Positions 49,139 through 61,772 of a stretch of DNA of 64,000 bases are shown piece by piece. Source of the stretch: Delphinus delphis (Eukaryota; Chordata; Mammalia; Artiodactyla; Delphinidae); the NCBI RefSeq assembly GCF_949987515.2, contig NW_027192658.1:2232001-2296000 (forward strand), in the 5' to 3' direction. Numbering within the stretch: the first letter of the stretch is position 1; each line of letters begins with the position of its first letter. Under the pieces are notes generated by a model, which was not told where the DNA came from, did no database searches, and worked only from the letters and a program-made list of their open reading frames with translations. The position numbers were made by a program, and so were the translations under genes.

Positions 49139-50718
49139 CACTTATGGTCCTATAGCTTAGGGAAATTAAAATCAAAAAGACACAGCCACCCCAAAGTTTG
49201 GGACGCCTCTGTTTACAAGAACCTCATTTACCGTACAAGTTCAACATCGAAGAAACTGAAAAATGGATAAAGAACTTGTGGTATTTACTTACAAAGCAAT
49301 ATCACTCAGCAATGAAATCTATGTCATCAGGCACTTAGCAGCACAATGAGTGGATTCAGGTATGATGATTCTAACTGAAATAAGTCACACAGAAAAAGAA
49401 ACATCATAAGATATCAGTAATACACGGAATGTAAACTTGGCTACACAGGAACTGAATTACAGAGCAGAACAGGGTCTCAAATTTAGAAAACCAACTTATG
49501 CTTGCTTAAGGGGAAAGGTGAGTTGGGGTGCTGCATAAAACCAGAGATTGAAATGAGCACAGATAAAGTTCCTTAAGCCAAATATGGAATAGACAAGAGC
49601 TACTCCTTGCTCAACGCAATGGACTCAACACCGCATATTAAACGCCTAAGAATGTACCTGACTAGTAAGTATCTTAAAACCTATGGATTGCTATGTCTCT
49701 GAAAGAGAATCAAGCATGTGTACAGGGGCATAAACGCAGCAGTGATAGGATTGGAGAGGTTCGGTGAGCAAATGAAGACCCTTTGAAGTCATATTGCATG
49801 GTACCCATTCCACGGGTTTCAACTACCCAGGTTTAAGGTATTCTTCCTTCAGCTAAATCATGCATGTGGAACCTAGAGTATGATCAACCATGTGATCGGG
49901 AGACGTGTTCAAATATGTCTCAGTTTTCGTACCCTGGTACTAGGGTGCAACATTCCAGACGCTTTACTAACACTCTCCCGACTTGGAGAGTCAGTCCCTT
50001 TAACCTCCTGTTTGGCCCAGTTTGCAATTTCTGCGGAAGATGAACAGGAATAGCGAGAACCAATGAGAGACTAGCTGGAGGTGTCTGGACGGGCAAATTT
50101 AACTCTCATTTCCCACCAGGAAGAGGAAATAACCAAAGGCTCAGCGTGCCGTGCCGGAACCAGATTAGGGCCTGAAGCCATCCTGCGGTTTTGCAGCCAG
50201 CTCACAAGAAAGCGAGTTGAAGAAAGGAGCTCAGGGGCACTGTAATTCACAAACCTGCAGAGTTATAAATGACAGCTATCGTCCAAAAATATACTGAAGT
50301 AAGGCTGCCAAGAGGACTTGAAAGCGGGGCAGAATTGCAGGAAACCGATTTCAGGAGGTAGACTGGAATTGCATTGAAAGCATAGGAAAAGAGGCAGAAC
50401 GTCCACAATGATGCACTTGGCCAAAAAGGGCGTATGCGTTTTTTCCTGAATATATTCAGGAAAAAACGCATACGCCCTTTTTGGCCAACCAAGCAAACTT
50501 GCAAAGGAAATCTGCACTACAGTGAAGTCTCACTTCCCCCCGGTCAAAAGGGCCATCTGAAAAAAGTGTAAAATCCAGAAAGGCAGGACAGGCCATGGAG
50601 AACTGGGAGCCTTGTTATGCTGATGGGCGGGATGTAAATTGCCAACAGACACTCTGGAGAAGTGTATGGTGTTTCCTGAAACATCTAAAAAACAAAGCAA
50701 CAGAGCCTAGGGCACTTC
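49139..50718 (+). repeat. Cetacean-satellite monomer, short type (1,580 bp), unit 2
   Basis: Deletion junction at 49,740. Palindrome at 50,417-50,488 perfect over all 36 base pairs. Confidence 0.95.
50417..50488. repeat. 72-bp perfect palindrome, no spacer
   Basis: Arms of 36 bp meet at GAATATATTC with no loop. The left arm begins TTGGCCAAAAAGGGCG and the right arm ends CGCCCTTTTTGGCCAA. Fully self-complementary. It lies inside the L1-derived part of the monomer and is absent from L1 and from the 25-31 kb array. Confidence 0.95.
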
Positions 50719-52297
50719 CACTTATGGTCCTATAGCTTAGGGAAATTAAAATCAAAAAGACACAGCCACCCCAAAGTTTGGGACAGCTCTGTTTACAAGA
50801 ACCTCCTTTACCATACAAGTTCAATATCACAGAAAGTGAAAAATGGATAAAGAACTTGTGGTACTTACCTACAATGCAGTATCACTCAACAATGAAATCT
50901 ATGTCATCAGGCCCGTAGCAGCATAATGAGTGGATTCAGGTACGATAATTCTAACTGAAATAAGTCACACAGAAAAAGAAACATCATAAGATATCACTAA
51001 TACACGGAATGTAAACTTGGCTACACAGGAACTGAATTCCAAAACAGAACAGGGTCTCAAATTTAGAAAAGCAACTTATGCTTGCTTAAGGGTAAAGGTG
51101 AGTTGGGGTGCTGCATAAAACCAGAGATTGAAATGAGCACAGATAAAGTTCCTTAAGCCAAATATGGAATAGACAAGAGCTACTCCTTGCTCAATGCAAT
51201 GGACTCAACACCGCATATTAAACGCCTAAGAATGTACCTGACTAGTAAGTATCTTAAAACCTATGGATTGCTATGTCTCCGAAAGAGAATCAAGCATGTG
51301 TACAGGGGCATAAACGCAGCAGTGATAGGATTGGAGAGGTTCGGTGAGCAAATGAAGACCCTTTGAAGTCATGTTGCATGGTACTCATTCCACGGGTTTC
51401 AACTACCCAGGTTTAAGGGATTCTTCCTTCAGCTAAACATGCATGTGGAACCTAGAGTATGATCAACCATGTGATCGGGAGACGTGTTCAAATATGTCTC
51501 AGTTTTCGTACCCTGGTACTCGGGTGCAACATTCCAGACGCTTTACTAACACTCTCCCGACTTGGAGAGTCAGCGCCTTTAACCTCCTGTTTGGCCCAGT
51601 TTGCAATTTCTGCGGAAGATGAACAGGAATAGGGAGAACCAATGAGAGACTAGCTGGAGGTGTCTGGACGGGCAAATATAACTCTCATTTCCCACGAGGA
51701 AGAGGAAATAACCAAAGGCTCAGCATGCCGTGTCGGAACCAGATTAGGGCCTGAAGCCATCCTGCGGTGTTGCGGCCAGCTCAAAAGAAAGCGAGTTGAA
51801 GAAAGGAGCTCAGGGGCAGTGTAATGCACAAACCTGCAGAGTTATAAATGACAGCTATCGTTCAAAAATATACTGAAGTAAGGCTGCCAAGAGGACTTGA
51901 AAGCGGGGCAGAATTGCAGGAAACCGATTTCAGGAGGTAGACTGGAATTGCATTGAAAGCATAGGAAAAGAGGCAGAACGTCCACAATGATGCACTTGGC
52001 CAAAAAGGGCGTATGCATTTTTTCCTGAATATATTCAGGAAAAAACGCATACGCCCTTTTTGGCCAACCAAGCAAACTTGCAAAGGAAATCTGCACTACA
52101 GTGAAGTCTCACTTCGCCCCGGTCAAAAGGGCCATCTGAAAAAAGTGTAAAATCCAGAAAGGCAGGACAGGCCATGGAGAACTGGGAGCCTTGTTATGCT
52201 GATGGACGGGATGTAAATTGCCAACAGACACTCGGGAGAAGTGTATGGTGTTTCCTGAAACATCTAAAAAACAAAGCAACAGAGCCTAGGGCACTTC
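50719..52297 (+). repeat. Cetacean-satellite monomer, short type (1,579 bp), unit 3
   Basis: Deletion junction at 51,320. Palindrome at 51,996-52,067 with one mismatch (GTATGCAT for GTATGCGT in the left arm), a CpG transition. Confidence 0.95.
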
Positions 52298-53876
52298 CAC
52301 TTATGGTCCTATAGCTTAGGGAAATTAAAATCAAAAAGACACAGCCACCCCAAAGTTTGGGACACCTCTGTTTACAAGAACCTCCTTTACCATACAAGTT
52401 CAATATCACAGAAAGTGAAAAATGGATAAAGAACTTGTGGTACTTACGTACAATGCAGTATCACTCAGCAATGAAATCTATGTCATCAGGCCCATAGCAG
52501 CATAATGAGTGGATTCAGGTACGATGATTCTAACTGAAATAAGTCACACAGAAAAAGAAACATCATAAGATATCACTAATACACGGAATGTAAACTTGGC
52601 TACACAGGAACTGAATTCCAAAACAGAACAGGGTGTCAAATTTAGAAAACCAACTTATGCTTGCTTAAGGGGAAAGGTGAGTTGGGCTGCTGCATAAAAC
52701 CAGAGATTGAAATGAGCACAGATAAAGTTCCTTAAGCCAAATATGGAATAGACAAGAGCTACTCCTTGCTCAATGAAATGGACTCAACACCGCATATTTA
52801 ACGCCTAAGAATGTACCTGACTAGTAAGTATCTTAAAACCTATGGATTGCTATGTCTCCGAAAGAGAATCAAGCATGTGTACAGGGGCATAAACGCAGCA
52901 GTGATAGGATTGGAGAGGTTCGGTGAGCAAATGAAGACGCTTTGAAGTCATGTTGCATGGTACTCATTCCACGGGTTTCAACTACCCAGGTTTAAGGGAT
53001 TCTTCCTTCAGCTAAACATGCATGTGGAATCTAGAGTATGATCAACCATGTGATCGGGAGACGTGTTCAAATATGTCTCAGTTTTCGTACCCTGGTACTC
53101 GGGTGCAACATTCCAGACGCTTTACTAACACTCTCCCGACTTGGAGAGTCAGCGCCTTTAACCTCCTGTTTGGCCCAGTTTGCAATTTCTGCGGAAGATG
53201 AACAGGAATAGGGAGAACCAATGAGAGACTAGCTGGAGGTGTCTGGACGGGCAAATATAACTCTCATTTCCCACGAGGAAGAGGAAATAACCAAAGGCTC
53301 AGCATGCCGTGTCGGAACCAGATTAGGGCCTGAAGCCATCCTGCGGTGTTGCGGCCAGCTCAAAAGAAAGCGAGTTGAGGAAAGGAGCTCAGGGGCAGTG
53401 TAATGCACAAACCTGCAGAGTTATAAATGACAGCTATCGTCCAAAAATAGACTGAAGTAAGGCTGCCAAGAGGACTTGAAAGCGGGGCAGAATTGCAAGA
53501 AACCGATTTCAGGAGGTAGACTGGAATTGCATTGAAAGCATAGGAAAAGAGGCAGAACGTCCACAATGATGCACTTGGCCAAAAAGGGCGTATGCGTTTT
53601 TTCCTGAATATATTCAGGAAAAAACGCATACGCCCTTTTTGGCCAACCAAGCAAACTTGCAAAGGAAATCTGCACTACAGTGAAGTCTCACTTCCCCCCG
53701 GTCAAAAGGGCCATGTGAAAAAAGTGTAAAATCCAGAAAGGCAGGACAGGCCATGGAGAACTGGGAGCCTTGTTATGCTGATGGACGGGATGTAAATTGC
53801 CAACAGACACTTGGGAGAAGTGTATGGTGTTTCCTGAAACATCTAAAAAACAAAGCAACAGAGCCTAGGGCAGTTC
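52298..53876 (+). repeat. Cetacean-satellite monomer, short type (1,579 bp), unit 4
   Basis: Deletion junction at 52,899. Palindrome at 53,575-53,646 perfect. Carries the variant AAAATAGACTGAAG near 53,445, shared with units near 58,190 and 61,340. Confidence 0.95.
53575..53646. repeat. 72-bp perfect palindrome, no spacer
   Basis: Identical to the copy at 50,417-50,488. Confidence 0.95.
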
Positions 53877-55455
53877 CACTTATGGTCCTATAGCTTAGGG
53901 AAATTAAAATCAAAAAGACACAGCCACCCCAAAGTTTGGGACACCTCTGTTTACAAGAACCTCCTTTACCATACAAGTTCAATATCACAGAAACTGAAAA
54001 ATGGATAAAGAACTTGTGGTACTTACGTACAATGCAGTATCACTCAGCAATGAAATCTATGTCATCAGGCCCATAGCAGCATAATGAGTGGATTCAGGTA
54101 CGATGATTCTAACTGAAATAAGTCACACAGAAAAAGAAACATCATAAGATATCACTAATACACGGAATATAAACTTGGCTACACAGGAACTGAATTCCAA
54201 AACAGAACAGGGTGTCAAATTTAGAAAACCAACTTATGCTTGCTTAAGGGGAAAGGTGAGTTGGGCTGCTGCATAAAACCAGAGATTGAAATGAGCACAG
54301 ATAAAGTTCCTTAAGCCAAATATGGAATAGACAAGAGCTACTCCTTGCTCAACGAAATGGACTCAACACCCCATATTAAACGCCTAAGAATGTACCTGAC
54401 TAGTAAGTATCTTAAAACCTATGGATTGTTATGTCTCCAAAAGAGAATCAAGCGTGTGTACAGGGGCATAAACGCAGCAGTGATAGGATTGGAGAGGTTC
54501 GGTGAGCAAATGAAGACCCTTTGAAGTCATATTGCATGGTACCCATTCCACGGGTCTCAACTCTCCAGGTTTAAGGTATTCTTCCTTCAGCTAAAACATG
54601 CATGTGGAACCCAGAGTATGATCAACCATGTGATCGGGAGATGTGTTCAAATATGTCTCAGTTTTCGTACCCTGGTACTCGGGTGCAACATTCCAGACGC
54701 TTTACTAACACTCTCCCGACTTGGAGAGTCAGCGCCTTTAACCTCCTGTTTGGCCCAGTTTGCAATTTCTGCGGAAGATGAACAGGAATAGGGAGAACCA
54801 ATGAGAGACTAGCTGGAGGTGTCTGGACGGGCAAATTTAACTCTCATTTCCCACAAGGAAGAGGAAATAACCAAAGGCTCAGCATGCCGTGCCGGAACCA
54901 GATTAGGGCCTGAAGCCATCCTGCGGTGTTGCGGCCAGCTCAAAAGAAAGCGAGTTGAAGAAAGGAGCTCAGGGGCACTGTAATGCACAAACCTGCAGAG
55001 TTATAAATGACAGCTATCGTCCAAAAATATACTGAAGTAAGGCTCCCAAGAAGACTTGAAAGCGGGGCAGAATTGCAGGAAACCGATTTCAGGAGGTAGA
55101 CTGGAATTGCACTGAAAGCCTAGGAAAAGAGGCAGAACGTCCACAATGATGCACTTGGCCGAAAAGGGCGTATGCGTTTTTTCCTGAATATATTCAGGAA
55201 AAAACGCATACGCCCTTTTTGGGCAACCAAGCAAGCATGCAAAGGAAATCTGCACTACAATGAAGTCTCACTTCCCCCGGTCAAAAGGGCCATCTGAAAA
55301 AAGTGTAAAATCCAGAAAGGCAGGACAGGCCATGGAGAACTGGGAGCCTTGTTATGCTGATGGGCGGGATGTAAATCGCCAACAGACACTTGGGAGAAGT
55401 GTATGGTGTTTCCTGAAACATCTAAAAAACAAAGCAACAGAGCCTAGGGCACTTC
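53877..55455 (+). repeat. Cetacean-satellite monomer, short type (1,579 bp), unit 5
   Basis: Deletion junction at 54,478. Palindrome at 55,155-55,226 with two mismatched pairs near the outer ends (GGCCGAAAAG on the left, TTTTTGGGCAA on the right). Confidence 0.95.
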
Positions 55456-57035
55456 CACTTATGGTCCTATAGCTTAGGGAAATTAAAATCAAAAAGACAC
55501 AGCCACCCCAAAGTTTGGGACGCCTCTGTTTACAAGAACCTCGTTTACAGTACAAGTTCAACATCGCAGAAAGTGAAAAATGGATAAAGAACTTGTGGTA
55601 CTTACCTACAATGCAGTATCACTCAACAATGAAATCTATGTCATCAGGCCCGTAGCAGCATAATGAGTGGATTCAGGTACGATGATTCTAACTGAAATAA
55701 GTCACACAGAAAAAGAAACATCATAAGATATCAGTAATACACGGAATGTAAACTTGGCTACACAGGAACTGAATTCCAAAACAGAACAGGTTCTCAAATT
55801 TAGAAAAGCAACTTATGCTTGCTTAAGGGTAAAGGTGAGTTGGGGTGCTGCATAAAACCAGAGATCGAAATGAGCACAGATAAAGTTCCTTAAGCCAAAT
55901 ATGGAATAGACAAGAGCTACTCCTTGCTCAATGAAATGGACTCAACACCGCATATTAAACGCCTAAGAATGGACCTGACTAGTAAGTATCTTAAAATCTA
56001 TGGATTGCTATGTCTCCGAAAGAGAATCAAGCATGTGTACAGGGGCATAAACGCAGCAGTGATAGGATTGGAGAGGTTCGGTGAGCAAATGAAGACCCTT
56101 TGAAGTCATGTTGCATGGTACTCATTCCACGGGTTTCAACTACCCAGGTTTAAGGGATTCTTCCTTCAGCTAAAACATGCATGTGGAACCCAGAGTATGA
56201 TCAACCATGTGATCGGGAGACGTGTTCAAATATGTCTCAGTTTTCCTCCCCTGGTACTCGGGTGCAACATTCCAGACGCTTTACTAACACTCTCCCGACT
56301 TGGAGAGTCAGCGCCTTTAACCTCCTGTTTGGCCCAGTTTGCAATTTCTGCGGAAGATGAACAGGAATAGGGAGAACCAATGAGAGACTAGCTGGAGGTG
56401 TCTGGACGGGCAAATATAACTCTCATTTCCCACAAGGAAGAGGAAATAACCAAAGGCTCAGCATGCCGTGCCGGAACCAGATTAGGGCCTGAAGCCATCC
56501 TGCGGTGTTGCGGCCAGCTCAAAAGAAAGCGAGTTGAAGAAAGGTGCTCAGGGGCACTGTAATTCAAAAACCAGCAGAGTTATAAATGACAGCTATCATC
56601 CAAAAATATACTGAAGAAAGGCTGCCAAGAGGACTTGAAAGCGGGGCAGAATTGCAGGAAACCGATTTCAGGAGGTAGACTGGAATTGCATTGAAAGCAT
56701 AGGAAAAGAGGCAGAACGTCCACAATGACGCACTTGGCCAAAAAGGGCGTATGCGTTTTTTCCTGAATATATTCAGGAAAAAACGCATACGCCCTTTTTG
56801 GCCAACCAAGCAAGCTTGCAAATGAAATCTGCACTACAATGAAGTCTCAATTCCCCCTGGTCAAAAGGGCCATCTGAAAAAAGTGTAAAATCCAGAAAGG
56901 CAGGACAGGCCATGGAGAACCGGGAGCCTTGTTATGCTGATGGGCGGGATGTAAATTGCCAACAGACACTCCGGAGAAGTGTATGGTGTTTCCTGAAACA
57001 TCTAAAAAACAAAGCAACAGAGCCTAGGGCACTTC
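55456..57035 (+). repeat. Cetacean-satellite monomer, short type (1,580 bp), unit 6
   Basis: Deletion junction at 56,057. Palindrome at 56,734-56,805 perfect. Confidence 0.95.
56734..56805. repeat. 72-bp perfect palindrome, no spacer
   Basis: Identical to the copy at 50,417-50,488. Confidence 0.95.
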
Positions 57036-58615
57036 CACTTATGGTTCTATAGCTTAGGGAAATTAAAATCAAAAAGACACAGCCACCCCAAATTTTGGGA
57101 CGCCTCTGTTTACAAGAACCTCGTTTACCGTACAAGTTCAATATCACAGAAAGTGAAAAATGGATAAAGAACTTGTGGTACTTACCTACAATGCAGTATC
57201 ACTCAACAATGAAATCTATGTCATCAGGCCCGTAGCAGCATAATGAGTGGATTCAGGTACGATAATTCTAACTGAAATAAGTCACACAGAAAAAGAAACA
57301 TCATAAGATATCAGTAATACACGGAATGTAAACTTGGCTACACAGGAACTGAATTCCAAAACAGAACAGGGTCTCAAATTTAGAAAAGCAACTTATGCTT
57401 GCTTAAGGGGAAAGGTGAGTTGGGCTGCTGCATAAAACCAGAGATCGAAATGAGCACAGATAAAGTTCCTTAAGCCAAATATGGAATAGACAAGAGCTAC
57501 TCCTTGCTCAACGAAATGAACTCAACACCCCATATTAAACGCCTAAGAATGTACCTGACTAGTAAGTATCTTAAAACCTATGGATTGCTATGTCTCCAAA
57601 AGAGAATCAAGCGTGTGTACAGGGGCATAAACGCAGCAGTGATAGGATTGGAGAGGTTCGGTGAGCAAATGAAGACCCTTTGAAGTCATATTGCATGGTA
57701 CCCATTCCACGGGTCTCAACTCTCCAGGTTTAAGGTATTCTTCCTTCAGCTAAAACATGCATGTGGAACCCAGAGTATGATCAACCATGTGATCGGGAGA
57801 TGTGTTCAAATATGTCTCAGTTTTCGTACCCTGGTACTCGGGTGCAACATTCCAGACGCTTTACTAACACTCTCCCGACTTGGAGAGTCAGCGCCTTTAA
57901 CCTCCTGTTTGGCCCAGTTTGCAATTTCTGCGGAAGATGAACAGGAATAGGGAGAACCAATGAGAGACTAGCTGGGGGTGTCTGGACGGGCAAATATAAC
58001 TCTCATTTCCCACAAGGAAGAGGAAATAACCAAAGGCTCAGCATGCCGTGCCGGAACCAGATTAGGGCCTGAAGCCATCCTGCGGTGTTGCGGCCAGCTC
58101 AAAAGAAAGCGAGTTGAAGAAAGGAGCTCAGGGGCACTGTAATGCACAAACCTGCAGAGATATAAATGACAGCTATCGTCCAAAAATAGACTGAAGTAAG
58201 GCTGCCAAGAGGACTTGAAAGCGGGGCAGAATTGCAGGAAACCGATTTCAGGAGGTAGACTGGAATTGCATTGAAAGCATAGGAAAAGAGGCAGAACGTC
58301 CACAATGATGCACTTGGCCAAAAAGGGCGTATGCGTTTTTTCCTGAATATATTCAGGAAAAAACGCATACGCCCTTTTTGGCCAACCAAGCAAACTTGCA
58401 AAGGAAATCTGCACTACAGTGAAGTCTCACTTCCCCCCGGTCAAAAGGGCCATCTGAAAAAAGTGTAAAATCCAGAAAGGCAGGACAGGCCATGGAGAAC
58501 TGGGAGCCTTGTTATGCTGATGGGCGGGATGTAAATTGCCAACAGACACTCGGGAGAAGTGTATGGTGTTTCCTGAAACATCTAAAAAACAAAGCAACAG
58601 AGCCTAGGGCACTTC
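57036..58615 (+). repeat. Cetacean-satellite monomer, short type (1,580 bp), unit 7
   Basis: Deletion junction at 57,637. Palindrome at 58,314-58,385 perfect. Has AAAATAGACTGAAG near 58,188. Confidence 0.95.
58314..58385. repeat. 72-bp perfect palindrome, no spacer
   Basis: Identical to the copy at 50,417-50,488. Confidence 0.95.
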
Positions 58616-60193
58616 CACTTATGGTCCTATAGCTTAGGGAAATTAAAATCAAAAAGACACAGCCACCCCAAAGTTTGGGACACCTCTGTTTACAAGAACC
58701 TCCTTTACCATACAAGTTCAATATCACAGAAAGTGAAAAATGGATAAAGAACTTGTGGTACTTACGTACAATGCAGTATCACTCAGCAATGAAATCTATG
58801 TCATCAGGCCCATAGCAGCATGATGAGTGGATTCAGGTACGATGATTCTAACTGAAATAAGTCACACAGAAAAAGACACATCATAAGATATCAGTAATAC
58901 ACGGAATGTAAACTTGGCTACACAGGAACTGAATTACAGAACAGAACAGGGTCTCAAATTTAGAAAACCAACTTATGCTTGCTTAAGGGGAAAGGTGAGT
59001 TGGGGTGCTGCATAAAACCAGAGATTGAAATGAGCACAGATAAAGTTCCTTAAGCCAAATATGGAATAGACAAGAGCTACTCCTTGCTCAACGAAATGGA
59101 CTCAACACCGCATATTAAACGCCTAAGAATGTACCTGACTAGTAAGTATCTTAAAACCTATGGATTGCTATGTCTCCGAAAGAGAATCAAGCGTGTGTAC
59201 AGGGGCATAAACGCAGCAGTGATAGGATTGGAGAGGTTCCGTGAGCAAATGAAGACCCTTTGAAGTCATATTGCATGGTACCCATTCCACGGGTTTCAAC
59301 CACCCAGGTTTAAGGTATTCTTCCTTCAGCTAAAACATGCATGTGGAACCTAGAGTATGATCAACCATGTGATCGGGAGACGTGTTCAAATATGTCTCAG
59401 TTTTCGTACCCTGGTACTCGGGTGCAACATTCCAGACGCTTTACTAACACTCTCCCGACTTCGAGAGTCAGTCCCTTTAACCTCCTGTTTGGCCCAGTTT
59501 GCAATTTCTGCGGAAGATGAACAGGAATAGCGAGAACCAATGAGAGACTAGCTGGAGGTGTCTGGACGGGCAAATTTAACTCTCATTTCCCACCAGGAAG
59601 AGGAATTAACCAAAGGCTCAGCGTGCCGTGCCGGAACAAGATTAGGGCCTGAAGCCATCCTGCGGTGTTGCGGCCAGCTCACAAGAAAGCGAGTTGAAGA
59701 AAGGAGCTCAGGGGCACTGTAATTCACAAACCTGCAGAGTTATAAATGACAGCTATCGTCCAAAAATATACTGAAGTAAGGCTGCCAAGAGGACTTGAAA
59801 GCGGGGCAGAATTGCAGGAAACCGATTTCAGGAGTTAGACTGGAATTGCATTGAAAGCATAGGAAAAGAGGCAGAACGTCCACAATGATGCACTTGGCCA
59901 AAAAAGGCGTATGCGTTTTTTCCTGAATATATTCAGGAAAAAACGCATACGTCCTTTTTGGCCAACCAAGCAAGCTTGCAAAGGAAATCTGCACTACAAT
60001 GAAGTCTCACTTCCCCCCGGTCAAAAGGGCCATCTGAAAAAAGTGTAAAATCCAGAAAGGCAACAGGCCATTGAGAACTGGGAGCCTTGTTATGCTGATG
60101 GGCGGGATGTAAATTGCCAACAGACACTCAGGAGAAGTGTATGGTGTTTCCTGAAACATCTAAAAAACAAAGCAACAGAACCTAGGGCACTTC
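58616..60193 (+). repeat. Cetacean-satellite monomer, short type (1,578 bp), unit 8
   Basis: Deletion junction at 59,217. Palindrome at 59,894-59,965 with two uncompensated mismatches (AAAAAAGGCG on the left, ACGTCCTTTTT on the right). Confidence 0.95.
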
Positions 60194-61772
60194 CACTTAT
60201 GGTCCTATAGCTTAGGGAAATTAAAATCAAAAAGACACAGCCACCCCAAAGTTTGGGACGCCTCCGTTTACAAGAACCTCGTTTACCGTACAAATTCAAC
60301 ATCACAGAAAGTGAAAAATGGATAAAGAACTTGTGGTACTTACGTACAATGCAGTATCACTCAGCAATGAAATCTATGTCATCAGGCCCGTAGCAGCATA
60401 ATGAGTGGATTCAGGTACGATGATTCTAACTGAAATAAGTCACACAGAAAAAGAAACATCATAAGATATCACTAATACACGGAATATAAACGTGGCTACA
60501 CAGGAACTGCATTCCAAATCAAAACAGGGTCTCAAATATAGAAAACCAACATATGCTTGCTTAAGGGGAAAGGTGAGTTGGGGTGCTGCATAAAACCAGA
60601 GATCGAAATGAGCACAGATAAAGTTCCTTAAGCCAAATATGGAATAGACAAGAGCTACTCCTTGCTCAACGAAATGGACTCAACACCCCATATTAAACGC
60701 CTAAGAATGTACCTGACTAGTAAGTATCTTAAAACCTATGGATTGCTATGTCTCCGAAAGAGAATCAAGCATGTGTACAGGGGCATAAACGCAGCAGTGA
60801 TAGGATTGGAGAGGTTCGGTGAGCAAATGAAGACCCTTTGAAGTCATATTGCATGGTACCCATTACACGGGTCTCAACTCTCCAGGTTTAAGGTATTCTT
60901 CCTTCAGCTAAAACATGCATGTGAAACCCAGAGTATGATAAACCATGTGAACGGGAGACGTGTTCAAATACGTCTCAGTTTTCCTCCCCTGGTACTCGGG
61001 TGCAACATTCCAGACGCTTTACTAACACTCTCCACACTTGGAGAGTCAGCGCCTTTAACCTCCTGTTTGGCCCAGTTTGCAATTTCTTGGAAGATGAACA
61101 GGAATAGCGAGAACCAATGAGAGACTAGCTGGAGGTGTCTGGACGGGCAAATTTAACTCTCATTTCCCACCAGGAAGAGGAATTAACCAAAGGCTCAGCG
61201 TGCCGTGCCGGAACCAGATTAGGGCCTGAAGACATCCTGCAGTGTTGCGGCCAGGTCACAAGAAAGCGAGTTGAAGAAAGGAGCTCAGGGGCACTGTAAT
61301 TCACAAACCTGCAGAGTTATAAATGACAGCTATCGTCCAAAAATAGACTGAAGTAAGGCTGCCAAGAGGACTTGAAATCGGGGCAGAATTGCAGGAAACC
61401 GATTTCAGGAGGTAGACTGGAATTGCATTGAAAGCATAGGAAAAGAGGCAGAACGTCCACAATGATGCACTTGGCCAAAAAGGGCGTATGCGTTTTTTCC
61501 TGAATATATTCAGGAAAAAACGCATACGCCCTTTTTGGCCAACCAAGCAAGCTTGCAAAGGAAATCTGCACTACAATGAAGTCTCACTTCCCCACGGTCA
61601 AAAGGGCCATCTGAAAAAAGTGTAAAATCCAGAAAGGCAGGACAGGCCATGGAGAACTGGGAGCCTTGTTATGCTGAAGGGCGGGATGTAAATTGCCAAC
61701 AAACACTCGGGAGAAGTGTATGGTGTATCCTGAAACATCTGAAAAACAAAGCAACAGAGCCTAGGGCACTTC
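60194..61772 (+). repeat. Cetacean-satellite monomer, short type (1,579 bp), unit 9
   Basis: Deletion junction at 60,795. Palindrome at 61,471-61,542 perfect. Has AAAATAGACTGAAG near 61,339. Confidence 0.95.
61471..61542. repeat. 72-bp perfect palindrome, no spacer
   Basis: Identical to the copy at 50,417-50,488. Confidence 0.95.
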
